Made by a program: the position numbers and the translations under genes | Notes under the pieces: model-generated | Databases searched by the model: none | What the model saw: the letters and a program-made list of their open reading frames with translations, nothing else | Told to the model about the DNA's origin: nothing | In this document: positions 56,998 to 64,000 of the stretch, one piece after another | Numbering within the stretch: the first letter of the stretch is position 1 | Layout: every line of letters starts with the position of its first letter | NCBI GenBank assembly: GCA_946404545.1 | Contig: CAMJDZ010000004.1 | Location: forward strand, 1-64,000 | Direction of reading: 5' to 3' | Source of the DNA: an uncultured Candidatus Saccharibacteria bacterium | GTDB lineage: Bacteria; Patescibacteriota; Saccharimonadia; Saccharimonadales; Saccharimonadaceae | DNA length: 64,000 nt

Positions 56998-57969
56998 CTA
57001 GGCATCCTTCTTTCCGTTAATACTCGTTTCCGCACCCAGCATACCTTCCGTCGTATCTTCATTCTGAGGAATGAAGAAGTTTATCAATACCGCAATCAAA
57101 CCCCATGCAACAATACCAATAACAATTTCAAACAAACGACGCTTTGCCGTAGTTACCTGCGCCTCATTATCGCGCGCCGTCATCATCATAACGCCACAGA
57201 TAACAATACCAACCGTACCGGCCACTACAACTGCACCGGTCATCACGCCGATAATAAAACGAATGAGCTGCTTAATACCTTCGCCATTGCTGTCCGGATT
57301 ATCTTTATCGCAGAAAAGACCCGGAAGGATAGAAGTACATTCGCCAGTATCGGCTGGAGATTCTTCGCCAGTAGAGCTGCTACCACCATCATCGCCCGAA
57401 CCGTCTGATGGGCTAGTGCTACCACTAGGGCCAGGAACATATCCGCTCGAAGTTCCATTCGGATGATCCGTCATCCAGGTATCATAATCAACATAGTACA
57501 TCCACTGCTTGTTATTATCGAAGCAGGTATTCTTGCCATTTATATAATTTGAGTTGCTTGGATTTTCCTCAACCATTTGGATAACGGTCTTACATGGATT
57601 CCAGGTACTCTCGCCGCCGGCGATAATAGCGCCAATCGCTTTTTTGACCTCAGAAAATTCTTGATCGGCAGCATACGCATAGCTAGTCGTCGCCGAGAAA
57701 TTCATAGATTCGCCAATTTTGATTAAACAGTTCGTCGAATTACCCTGAGAACCGGATGCGCCACATGCATACATCATGTCGCTGTTATGATCGACCATCA
57801 TAATATTCGCACAGCGGCGTTTCTTTGCTAAGCCACGGTCGCCCGTATCTTCCTGCATCGAGAAAGAGCAATACTTCGCCGCACTCGCCGTTTCGCTCAG
57901 CAATCCGCTTGCCGCCAACCCAGTCATCGCTACAATTGCTGCAATTACTATTACTATTTTTCTTTTCAT
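56998..57969 (-). CDS. Exported Cys-rich protein with C-terminal pilin-like module
   Basis: This 323-residue protein is the first gene of the array. A signal peptide (MKRKIVIVIAAIVAMTGLAA) leads to an exported domain of about 150 residues with eight or more Cys and no known family. A Gly/Ser/Pro-rich linker (STSPSDGSGDDGGSSS) follows, then two C-terminal helices of the VirB2 type with VTTAKRRLFEIVIGIVAWG. The ectodomain makes it a candidate tip adhesin or specificity subunit for the T4SS filament (inference from layout). Its promoter is TTGACT-17-TATTAG at 58007-57979. Confidence 0.75.
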   Translation of the reverse strand: MKRKIVIVIAAIVAMTGLAASGLLSETASAAKYCSFSMQEDTGDRGLAKKRRCANIMMVDHNSDMMYACGASGSQGNSTNCLIKIGESMNFSATTSYAYAADQEFSEVKKAIGAIIAGGESTWNPCKTVIQMVEENPSNSNYINGKNTCFDNNKQWMYYVDYDTWMTDHPNGTSSGYVPGPSGSTSPSDGSGDDGGSSSTGEESPADTGECTSILPGLFCDKDNPDSNGEGIKQLIRFIIGVMTGAVVVAGTVGIVICGVMMMTARDNEAQVTTAKRRLFEIVIGIVAWGLIAVLINFFIPQNEDTTEGMLGAETSINGKKDA

Positions 57970-57978
57970 ATTTTTAGC

Positions 57979-58007
57979 CTAATAAAAACCTATTATTCTT
58001 AAGTCAA
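57979..58007 (-). promoter_or_regulatory. Promoter of the pilin array
   Basis: TTGACT (58007-58002), 17 nt, TATTAG (57984-57979) on the minus strand, ending 9 nt from the ATG. Confidence 0.7.
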
Positions 58008-58084
58008 TTATAACATAATAATTTTTGCAAAATCACCCCTTAAATTCCTGTGCAAAAAAAGGGCCTAAAATTGCTTATAAATAC

Positions 58085-58113
58085 TTGACTAAAATGCTTA
58101 TGTGTGCTATAAT
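58085..58113 (+). promoter_or_regulatory. Promoter of the T4SS membrane gene cluster
   Basis: TTGACT (58085-58090), 17 nt, TATAAT (58108-58113), 9 nt before the ATG; it is divergent from the pilin array promoter. Confidence 0.8.
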
Positions 58114-58122
58114 AGATACGTT

Positions 58123-61038
58123 ATGGGCAAGTGTATTAAAAACATAGTCCTATCTGTTATGGCCGCTGTATTTGGTGCATTAGCACTATCCGGTCCGGTT
58201 TTTGCTACCCCTGCCACGGCGACTGAGCCTACTGATACTCCAGAAACTACTGTCGTTACCCCTGTTGACACTCCAACTGATGCTCCAGTCGAAACTGCTC
58301 CAGAGACAACTGAGACTACCAAAACTACTGGGGAAGGCCAAACCTGTTACGATCAGGTTGGTAACCTTGGCTGGCTCGTCTGTCCTGGTACTGGCCTCTT
58401 GAGCCGCATTATTGACGGCGCTTACGGCCTCCTTACCCAGGTTATTCAAGTCAATCCGATTCCAACTGACCAGCAGTCACCATATTATATTGTCTGGGAA
58501 TACTTCAAGAACATCACGAACCTCATCTTTGTCGTCTTCTTCTTGATCGTCATTTTCTCCCAGTTAACTGGCGTCGGTATTAATAATTACGGCATCAAAA
58601 AAGTATTGCCGCGCATTATTATTACGGCAATCCTCGTGAACCTCAGCTACATCGTCTGTACGATCGCTGTCGATATTAGTAATATTCTCGGTAATTCGCT
58701 CCACGGATTCTTTATGCACGTCCAGGATGTCGCCATCCAAAATGGCACTATCCCAGCTGACGCGAAGTCTACTTCCGTTGCTGCTATTACTTACGCAATT
58801 CTCGGTATCGGTGCTGCCGGCGCCGCTGGCACTGCACTCGTTTTCGCTGGTAGCGTCGAAGGTCTCCTCTGGATGCTCGCACCAGTTCTTCTTTCTGGCG
58901 TTATCGCCGTTCTTTCTGCGCTTATTATTATGGCAGCCCGCCAGGCACTCATCTATCTCCTCGTCATGATTTCTCCACTTGCCTTCGTTGCTTACATGCT
59001 TCCAAACACCGAGCAGTGGTTCAGCAAATGGTACAAGCTCTTCGCTCGCATGATTTTGTTCTATCCAATGTTTAGCGTTCTTTATGGCGCTTCTCAGCTT
59101 GCTGGTCTCGTTATCATCGCATCAAGCGACAACCCATTCATGAAGGTTCTTGGTATCGCTGTCGAAATCGTCCCACTCTTTATGTCAATTCCACTCATGA
59201 AGATGTCTGGCACCGCGCTCAACAAGATTGACGGCATTTTCAACCGCATGGTTTCGCCGCTCACTGGCGCAGCCGCTGGTTTTGCCGCCAGCCAAAGCGC
59301 ACTCGCAAAGCAAAAGGCTCTTGCTAAGCAAAACCCAACCGCGCCACATACGCGCCTTGCTCAGTATCTCGAACGCCGCCGCGCGCGCCGCGAATATGAT
59401 ACTGCTGCCGCATCGGAGGCAATTAAAGAAGAGAACCGCAGGTACGCCGAAGATACCATGTACTCTGGTAAGGGCGATAACAAGCGCCTCAACCGCCGTG
59501 GTAGAACGGCTTATGATCGTGGTCTCCGCCACATCGAAAACGAAAACGCCCACAGAGAATGGATGGCTGATCTCGATGAAGGCTTCGGCGATAAGGACGA
59601 TAGCCGTATTCGCAAGCAAGATCGCGCTTGGGTCAAAAAGACTAATCGCGCCTACATCCATGCCGTTGACCGCGACGAGATGATTAGAGATCGCCAATCT
59701 AGTATTACACTCAAAAACGAGCGCGAACGCGCCGAACGTCTCCGTAACGCCCTTGGCGAACATGCCAATGATGGCTACGAGATAACCGAGGACGACGAAC
59801 GCATCCGCAAGCAGGTCAGCAGCGTCTTCCGTATGGACGATAGCAAATCCTTCTATAAGGCACTCGACAAAGAACGTCTCAGCTTTAAAGATAAGAGCAT
59901 TAAACTCACCGCTGCCGAAAGAGGCGTTCTTGATAAAAACAAGAACAGCCTCAACGCCGTTCTTGCGGGTTCTATTTCTGCTAAACGCAAAGCCGACGCT
60001 ACGGACAAGAGCACTTATCTCGAACTCTATGACGATTCTCCATCTGGCCCAAGCAACGAGCACAACCTTATCCATGCTATCGAAACCGATAACTATAACT
60101 CCATGGCTGCCGCCCTCGAAATTATGGCTAAGCGCGGCGACTACGGCGATATCGATAGAGTTCTCCGCGAGAACTCTCAGAAGCTTGTTGGTTCCGAGCA
60201 TCTTTACACCCAGAAGGTCCTTGGCGATACACTCATCAAGATGAAGGCGGACGATCCATATCTCTGGGCTTACGCAAAGAACAATATGATTCGCCGCAGT
60301 ATTAATACTTCGACGAATGGCCTCGAAGGCTTCATCGATTACGCAACCTTCTTGTCTAACCAGAAGCAGGCTGGCGATACTGTCGAAGACTTCGATAAGG
60401 TTTCTTTCTCGCATATTCTTGAAGGCCTCAAAGACGGCAAGATCTTTGCTTCGGCCGACCGTACCGCATTCAAGGGTGTCTTGAAATCCATCCAGGAAGG
60501 CACCGTTCCTTTGGACGACAAGGGTAAACCAAAGATTCTCGTCGAACCGGTCAAGTTCGCCCGCTCATCGCTCTGTTCTGGCGCAATGGACGGTGAGGCT
60601 CTCGATAGCTATGACAACCTCTTCACGCTTGGCTATAATGCTAAGAACAAAGAAGAGCACCTTGAATTCATGCAGAGACTAAACGATCCAGACGACAAGG
60701 TAGCTAAGACTTTTGTGAAGCACAAAAAACAAGTTGAGGCTAACCTCGAAGAGTTCTTCCGTGACATGGCTGTCTCTCAGCTCGCATCTACAAAAACCGC
60801 TACGCTCGTTCAGTTTAACAACGCTATGAACGCTATGGATAACTGGGAAGATGGCACTTATGACACGTTGACTATTGAAGGTAAGGAATACTATCTCAAC
60901 CATCGCGTCAAACAATTACTCGAAGACAAGGTCAAAGACCTCAACCGCCACAACATGGCAGGCACGCGCTCGAACATGAACCCAGTCGTGCGCAAGCTTC
61001 TTGATATCAACGGTCACGACGAAAACTACCAAAACTAA
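58123..61038 (+). CDS. VirB6/TrbL-like T4SS channel protein with long cytoplasmic tail
   Basis: This 971-residue inner-membrane T4SS component has a signal peptide (to about residue 29) and a Thr/Pro/Glu-rich exported linker (30-70). About six or seven transmembrane helices follow (roughly 125-370, e.g. IITAILVNLSYIVCTIAVD and LIYLLVMISPLAFVAYMLP), typical of VirB6/TrbL proteins that form the translocation pore. The last 570 residues are cytoplasmic, highly charged and helical (AKQKALAKQN, EYDTAAASEAIKEENRRYAE), far longer than in classical VirB6. The start at 58123 is preferred; the upstream ATG at 58102 lies before the predicted transcript start. With TATAAT 9 nt upstream, the leader is only 2-3 nt. 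Confidence 0.85.
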   Translation: MGKCIKNIVLSVMAAVFGALALSGPVFATPATATEPTDTPETTVVTPVDTPTDAPVETAPETTETTKTTGEGQTCYDQVGNLGWLVCPGTGLLSRIIDGAYGLLTQVIQVNPIPTDQQSPYYIVWEYFKNITNLIFVVFFLIVIFSQLTGVGINNYGIKKVLPRIIITAILVNLSYIVCTIAVDISNILGNSLHGFFMHVQDVAIQNGTIPADAKSTSVAAITYAILGIGAAGAAGTALVFAGSVEGLLWMLAPVLLSGVIAVLSALIIMAARQALIYLLVMISPLAFVAYMLPNTEQWFSKWYKLFARMILFYPMFSVLYGASQLAGLVIIASSDNPFMKVLGIAVEIVPLFMSIPLMKMSGTALNKIDGIFNRMVSPLTGAAAGFAASQSALAKQKALAKQNPTAPHTRLAQYLERRRARREYDTAAASEAIKEENRRYAEDTMYSGKGDNKRLNRRGRTAYDRGLRHIENENAHREWMADLDEGFGDKDDSRIRKQDRAWVKKTNRAYIHAVDRDEMIRDRQSSITLKNERERAERLRNALGEHANDGYEITEDDERIRKQVSSVFRMDDSKSFYKALDKERLSFKDKSIKLTAAERGVLDKNKNSLNAVLAGSISAKRKADATDKSTYLELYDDSPSGPSNEHNLIHAIETDNYNSMAAALEIMAKRGDYGDIDRVLRENSQKLVGSEHLYTQKVLGDTLIKMKADDPYLWAYAKNNMIRRSINTSTNGLEGFIDYATFLSNQKQAGDTVEDFDKVSFSHILEGLKDGKIFASADRTAFKGVLKSIQEGTVPLDDKGKPKILVEPVKFARSSLCSGAMDGEALDSYDNLFTLGYNAKNKEEHLEFMQRLNDPDDKVAKTFVKHKKQVEANLEEFFRDMAVSQLASTKTATLVQFNNAMNAMDNWEDGTYDTLTIEGKEYYLNHRVKQLLEDKVKDLNRHNMAGTRSNMNPVVRKLLDINGHDENYQN

Positions 61039-61065
61039 AAAGAGCCTCTCACCGGGCTCTTTTTT
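61037..61065 (+). terminator. Terminator of the VirB6-like gene
   Basis: AAAGAGCC pairs with GGGCTCTTT, followed by a T-run. Confidence 0.85.
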
Positions 61066-61091
61066 GATTGCGTTTATGCTAAAATAATAGT

Positions 61092-62174
61092 ATGGCCCAG
61101 TATAAGGTCCCGCAAGATGTGGAAGCCGACGATAAGCTTATCGGTCCTTTTAGCTTCCGCCAATTTGTCTACCTGATGATCGCGGGTGGTCTGGTTGCTG
61201 TTGCCTTCGTTTTGTTCCAAATTTTCCCAGTCCTAGTCATTGTTCCAATTCCATTTATTTTATTCCTCGGCATTCTCGCTTTGCCGCTCAAAAAAGACCA
61301 GCCAATGGAAACCTATCTTTCTGCTGTGGTTGATTTCTATCTCAAGCCGCAAAAACGCGTCTGGATGCCAGGGCAAACCGACGCCACGATTACGATTACC
61401 GCACCAAAGAAAGAAGAGGATAATCGTACCAAAAATCTTAGCCAGGAAGAAGCTTCACATCGTCTATCCTTCCTCGCCGATATCGTCGACACAGAAGGTC
61501 ATGCGATTAAGGAGACAAACCTCAATTCCGACTTTGTTGCAGAAGCCGCCAATACGCAAGACATCTTTGAGTCTGGCCAAAACTATGGCCTCGATCGTAG
61601 CCTCGAGCAAAGCACCGAAGCTCGCCATGAGCAACTCGTTCAGCAAATGCGCAATGCTATTAATAATAAGAGTATTGCCGATGCTGCTACGCCACCGACA
61701 ATTTCTCACCAAATCACTACACCAATTCCAGCACCGGCTCCTGTTATGCCGGCCGCACCAGTTCAGCCAGTTGCTCCGGCGCCACAAGTCGCCACTCCGC
61801 GCACCGTCGCTGTGCCAACTCCAGCCGTCACGCCGACCCCACCAGCAAGCGCTGCAGCCCCGGCAATTGCGCCACCAATTTTCGAGGACGTAAAAGAAGG
61901 TAGCAGCGCCGTAATTCGCCCAGACGCAGATGAAATTCATCAAGCCTACGAACAAATGCGCGCCGCCAAAAAGGCCGAAGAAGAGGCCGCCGAGCAAGAA
62001 GAGTTTAACGTTCCAATCGTGCCAGAACCAGAAGTAGCCGAAGCGCCAGAAGAACCACAAATTGAAGAACCAACCCCACCGGAACCAGCACCAGAGCCAG
62101 AACCGGAACCAGAACCGCAGGAAGAACCAAAACAAAACGAAGATAATCAAGAAGTTTATATATCATTACATTAA
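61092..62174 (+). CDS. PrgI/VirB3-like T4SS protein with long Pro/Glu-rich tail
   Basis: This 360-residue protein has an N-terminal PrgI-family domain (about residues 1-95). It opens AQYKVPQDVEADDKLIGPFS, followed by two hydrophobic helices (MIAGGLVAVAFVLFQIFP and VIVPIPFILFLGILALPL) and YLSAVVDFYLKPQKRVWMPG. PrgI/VirB3 proteins sit with the VirB4 ATPase at the membrane. The remaining 260 residues are a charged linker then a Pro/Ala- and Glu-rich low-complexity tail (PEPAPEPEPEPEPQEEP), absent from normal members. An extended -10 TGCTAAAAT ends 6 nt before the ATG, so it is probably leaderless. Confidence 0.87.
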   Translation: MAQYKVPQDVEADDKLIGPFSFRQFVYLMIAGGLVAVAFVLFQIFPVLVIVPIPFILFLGILALPLKKDQPMETYLSAVVDFYLKPQKRVWMPGQTDATITITAPKKEEDNRTKNLSQEEASHRLSFLADIVDTEGHAIKETNLNSDFVAEAANTQDIFESGQNYGLDRSLEQSTEARHEQLVQQMRNAINNKSIADAATPPTISHQITTPIPAPAPVMPAAPVQPVAPAPQVATPRTVAVPTPAVTPTPPASAAAPAIAPPIFEDVKEGSSAVIRPDADEIHQAYEQMRAAKKAEEEAAEQEEFNVPIVPEPEVAEAPEEPQIEEPTPPEPAPEPEPEPEPQEEPKQNEDNQEVYISLH

Positions 62175-62185
62175 GGAGTAAAGAC

Positions 62186-63073
62186 GTGCAACCACAACAA
62201 CCACAGCAGCCGCAAGCCAGACCAAACCCCTTCATGCAAGGGGCAGCACCTGCTATGCCGGCCGCACCACAACCAACCCAGGCGCCAGCTCAACCAAACA
62301 CAGCTCAGCCACAACTTCAACAAACCCCACAGCAGCAAGCTCGTATTGCCAGCGCCGCACGTCGCGACAATCCTAGCTCTTCGCAGCATTCGCTTTTAAT
62401 TTCTGAGCTTCGCGACTCGATGGTCATCATGAAAGACGGTTCTTTCCGCGCCGTCATCGCTTGTAAGTCCATCAACTTCGACCTCATGTCCGAATCCGAG
62501 CGCGAATCGGTTGAATACTCCTACCAAAACTTCTTGAACTCCTTGACTTTCACCACACAAATTCTCATCCGCTCTCAGCGCGTCGATATCGCTCCTTATA
62601 TCGATCGCCTCGTCGAGCTTCGCCGCCAGAACGACAATATGCTTCTCGGCGTCTTGATGGATGATTACATCAACTTCATTGACGTCCTTAGCCAAGAAGC
62701 GAACATTATGGACAAGTCTTTCTTCATCATCATTCCGTACTACACTAACAAAGATGTCGAAAAGGCTCTCGAGCAGTCCAAGAACTTCTTCAAGTCCTTC
62801 ACGAAAGACAAAACACCAGCCGTCACGCGCATCGATCGCGCTACTTATGACAAGGCCGTCACCGAAATCAACAACCGCGTCGAAACCGTCATTTCCGGTC
62901 TCTTCCAGATTGGCGTGCAATCCGTTCGCCTCAACACCAAAGAGCTCGGTCAGCTATATTACAACTTCAATAACCCAGACACAGCCGTCGCTGAACCACT
63001 TGGCGATTTCAATAAACTAGCCCACCTCTACGTGAAAAAGGGTGTTCCAGGAGAAGAGGAGAAGGAGGACTAA
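62186..63073 (+). CDS. TraC/VirB4 N-terminal-like T4SS protein
   Basis: This 295-residue protein starts at GTG 62186, where AGGAG lies 7-8 nt upstream. It has a Gln/Pro/Ala-rich N-terminal tail of about 65 residues, then a globular region (SMVIMKDGSFRAVIACKSI, FNLSLTF-like NSLTFTTQILIRSQRVD, DKSFFIIIPYY). This resembles the N-terminal, non-ATPase domain of VirB4/TraC proteins. There is no Walker motif. It lies 11 nt after the PrgI gene and just before the full VirB4-like ATPase, so it is probably a separate subunit of the same energising complex. The family call is moderately confident. Confidence 0.7.
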   Translation: MQPQQPQQPQARPNPFMQGAAPAMPAAPQPTQAPAQPNTAQPQLQQTPQQQARIASAARRDNPSSSQHSLLISELRDSMVIMKDGSFRAVIACKSINFDLMSESERESVEYSYQNFLNSLTFTTQILIRSQRVDIAPYIDRLVELRRQNDNMLLGVLMDDYINFIDVLSQEANIMDKSFFIIIPYYTNKDVEKALEQSKNFFKSFTKDKTPAVTRIDRATYDKAVTEINNRVETVISGLFQIGVQSVRLNTKELGQLYYNFNNPDTAVAEPLGDFNKLAHLYVKKGVPGEEEKED

Positions 63074-63075
63074 TT

Positions 63076-64000
63076 ATGGCAAAGAAACAGAAACAACTTA
63101 GCGCCGCCGACATCGCGGCCCAAGCACAGCTTCAAGAAGATCTCGAAATCCAGCGCGCATTTGAAGCCGGTATTACCACACTTCGCGACCTCATTTCGCC
63201 ATCTAGCCTCGAGTTTAAATCTGACCACTTCCGTCTCGGCACCAAATACGGCCGCACGCTCTATGTTTACGGCTATCCGCGCTCGCTTTACACTGGTTGG
63301 CTTAGTTCCATTATTAATATGGACGAGGTGCTCGACCTTTCGATGTATATTTACCCAGTCGATACTTCAACCGTTATGAAGAACCTCACCAAAAAGGTGA
63401 CCCAGCTCGAAGCATCGATGAATATCAATAGCGAACGCGGCAAGGTGCGCGATCCGCAGCTCGAAGCTGCTATCTCCGATGCTGAGGAACTCCGCGATCA
63501 GCTCCAGGTTGGCGCCGAGCGCTTCTTCCGCTACGGCCTTTACATAACGCTTTATGCCGACTCGCTCGACGAACTCCAATTTGTTCAGCGCAAGATTGAA
63601 AACATCTTCGGCCAGCAGCTCGTCTTTACGAAGGTTGCTAGCTCGCAGCAAGAGCAGGGCATGAATAGTACCATGCCACAGTGTACTGACCAACTTCAGA
63701 TTCGCCGCAACATGAACACCGGCGCAATTTCCACTAGCTTCCCATTCACTTCCGCCGACCTTACGCAGGAAAAGGGTATCCTTTATGGCGTCAACATGCA
63801 CAACAACGGTCTCGTCATTTTCGACCGCTACTCACTCGAAAACGCCAACATGGTTGTCTTCGCAAAGTCTGGTTCTGGTAAATCTTTCGCGGTGAAGCTT
63901 GAAGCTTTGCGCTCGATGATGATGGGCACCGAAATTCTCATTATCGACCCAGAAAACGAGTATCAAAAACTATGCGACGCCGTCGGTGGTTCTTATATCC
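63076..64000 (+). CDS. VirB4-like T4SS ATPase, partial (runs off the window)
   Basis: The ATPase that powers T4SS assembly and transfer; the first 308 residues are visible. The N-terminal CagE/VirB4 domain has RLGTKYGRTLYVYGYPRS, MYIYPVD, helical QLEASMN and SLDELQFVQRKIENIF segments. The Walker A motif is AKSGSGKS at about residues 263-270, followed by ILIIDPENEY, where the family has its next conserved acidic segment. The rest of the ATPase core lies beyond 64000. AAGGAGGAC precedes the ATG. It closes the visible VirB6-PrgI-TraC-VirB4 cluster. Confidence 0.92.
   Translation, partial: MAKKQKQLSAADIAAQAQLQEDLEIQRAFEAGITTLRDLISPSSLEFKSDHFRLGTKYGRTLYVYGYPRSLYTGWLSSIINMDEVLDLSMYIYPVDTSTVMKNLTKKVTQLEASMNINSERGKVRDPQLEAAISDAEELRDQLQVGAERFFRYGLYITLYADSLDELQFVQRKIENIFGQQLVFTKVASSQQEQGMNSTMPQCTDQLQIRRNMNTGAISTSFPFTSADLTQEKGILYGVNMHNNGLVIFDRYSLENANMVVFAKSGSGKSFAVKLEALRSMMMGTEILIIDPENEYQKLCDAVGGSYI

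Noticed and set aside
59185-60414. 409-codon open frame antisense to the VirB6-like gene
   Set aside because: Same reason: a by-product of the strong codon bias in a charged region; the composition is not protein-like and there is no start signal.

Overview
This window reads as part of a small, streamlined genome of Candidate Phyla Radiation type, most likely a Candidatus Saccharibacteria (TM7) relative. That assignment is inferred from gene style and order, not from a marker search. The evidence is a Gram-positive-like envelope repertoire (sortase, FemAB-type bridge enzymes, Mur ligases), many short orphan proteins, a T4SS with a long VirB2-like pilin array, and standard UGA stops at most genes. 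GC content is moderate, with a strong preference for C-ending codons such as CGC, GGC and ATC.

Layout. 1-2000: a DNA-methylase-like protein, a structured RNA candidate, an orphan CdiA-CT-like nuclease and ppa. 2036-5822: a tightly packed sugar operon (gap, rpiB, rpe-like, pfkB-family kinase, LOG). 5848-9549: dnaE. 9581-19640: a minus-strand surface/pilus locus with two paralogous repeat-bearing surface proteins, a major pilin, a signal peptidase-like protein without catalytic Ser/Lys, a class B sortase, and a large vWA plus BspA-repeat protein. 19740-24700: thyA-dfrA, a 40-residue orphan, an rRNA methylase-like protein, a lipid kinase, an HD alarmone-hydrolase-like protein and tRNA-Ser(GGA). 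24816-32349: a MacB-like ABC exporter, tsaD, two FemAB-like transferases flanking a DegT-type aminotransferase, and a transposase N-terminal fragment. 32350-36605: a probable small RNA, valS and small orphan genes. 36653-43949: HIT protein, GtrA-type fusion, GT2, more small genes, tRNA-Ser(CGA), a 545-residue orphan and tRNA-Arg(GCG). 44084-52620: a degenerate Mur ligase-like protein paired with an amidinotransferase-fold enzyme, tandem membrane paralogs, murE-like, groES-groEL under CIRCE, and tRNA-Ser(GCU). 52621-64000: two large palindromes, VirB2-like pilins, comF interrupted by an in-frame UGA, hsp20, then VirB6-, PrgI-, TraC- and VirB4-like T4SS genes running off the end.

Two expression styles stand out. 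Nine genes, mostly housekeeping (dnaE, tsaD, valS, murE-like and others), have a -10 hexamer only 6-7 nt before the ATG and no Shine-Dalgarno, so they look leaderless. The small orphan genes mostly have strong Shine-Dalgarno sequences, many nearly fully complementary to the 16S tail, and often near-consensus -35/-10 promoters. The most noteworthy systems are the sortase-B pilus locus, which resembles the layout of streptococcal FCT-3 pilus islands, and the multi-pilin T4SS. The two export different kinds of surface filament and could serve host-cell attachment in an epibiont; that last point is inference.
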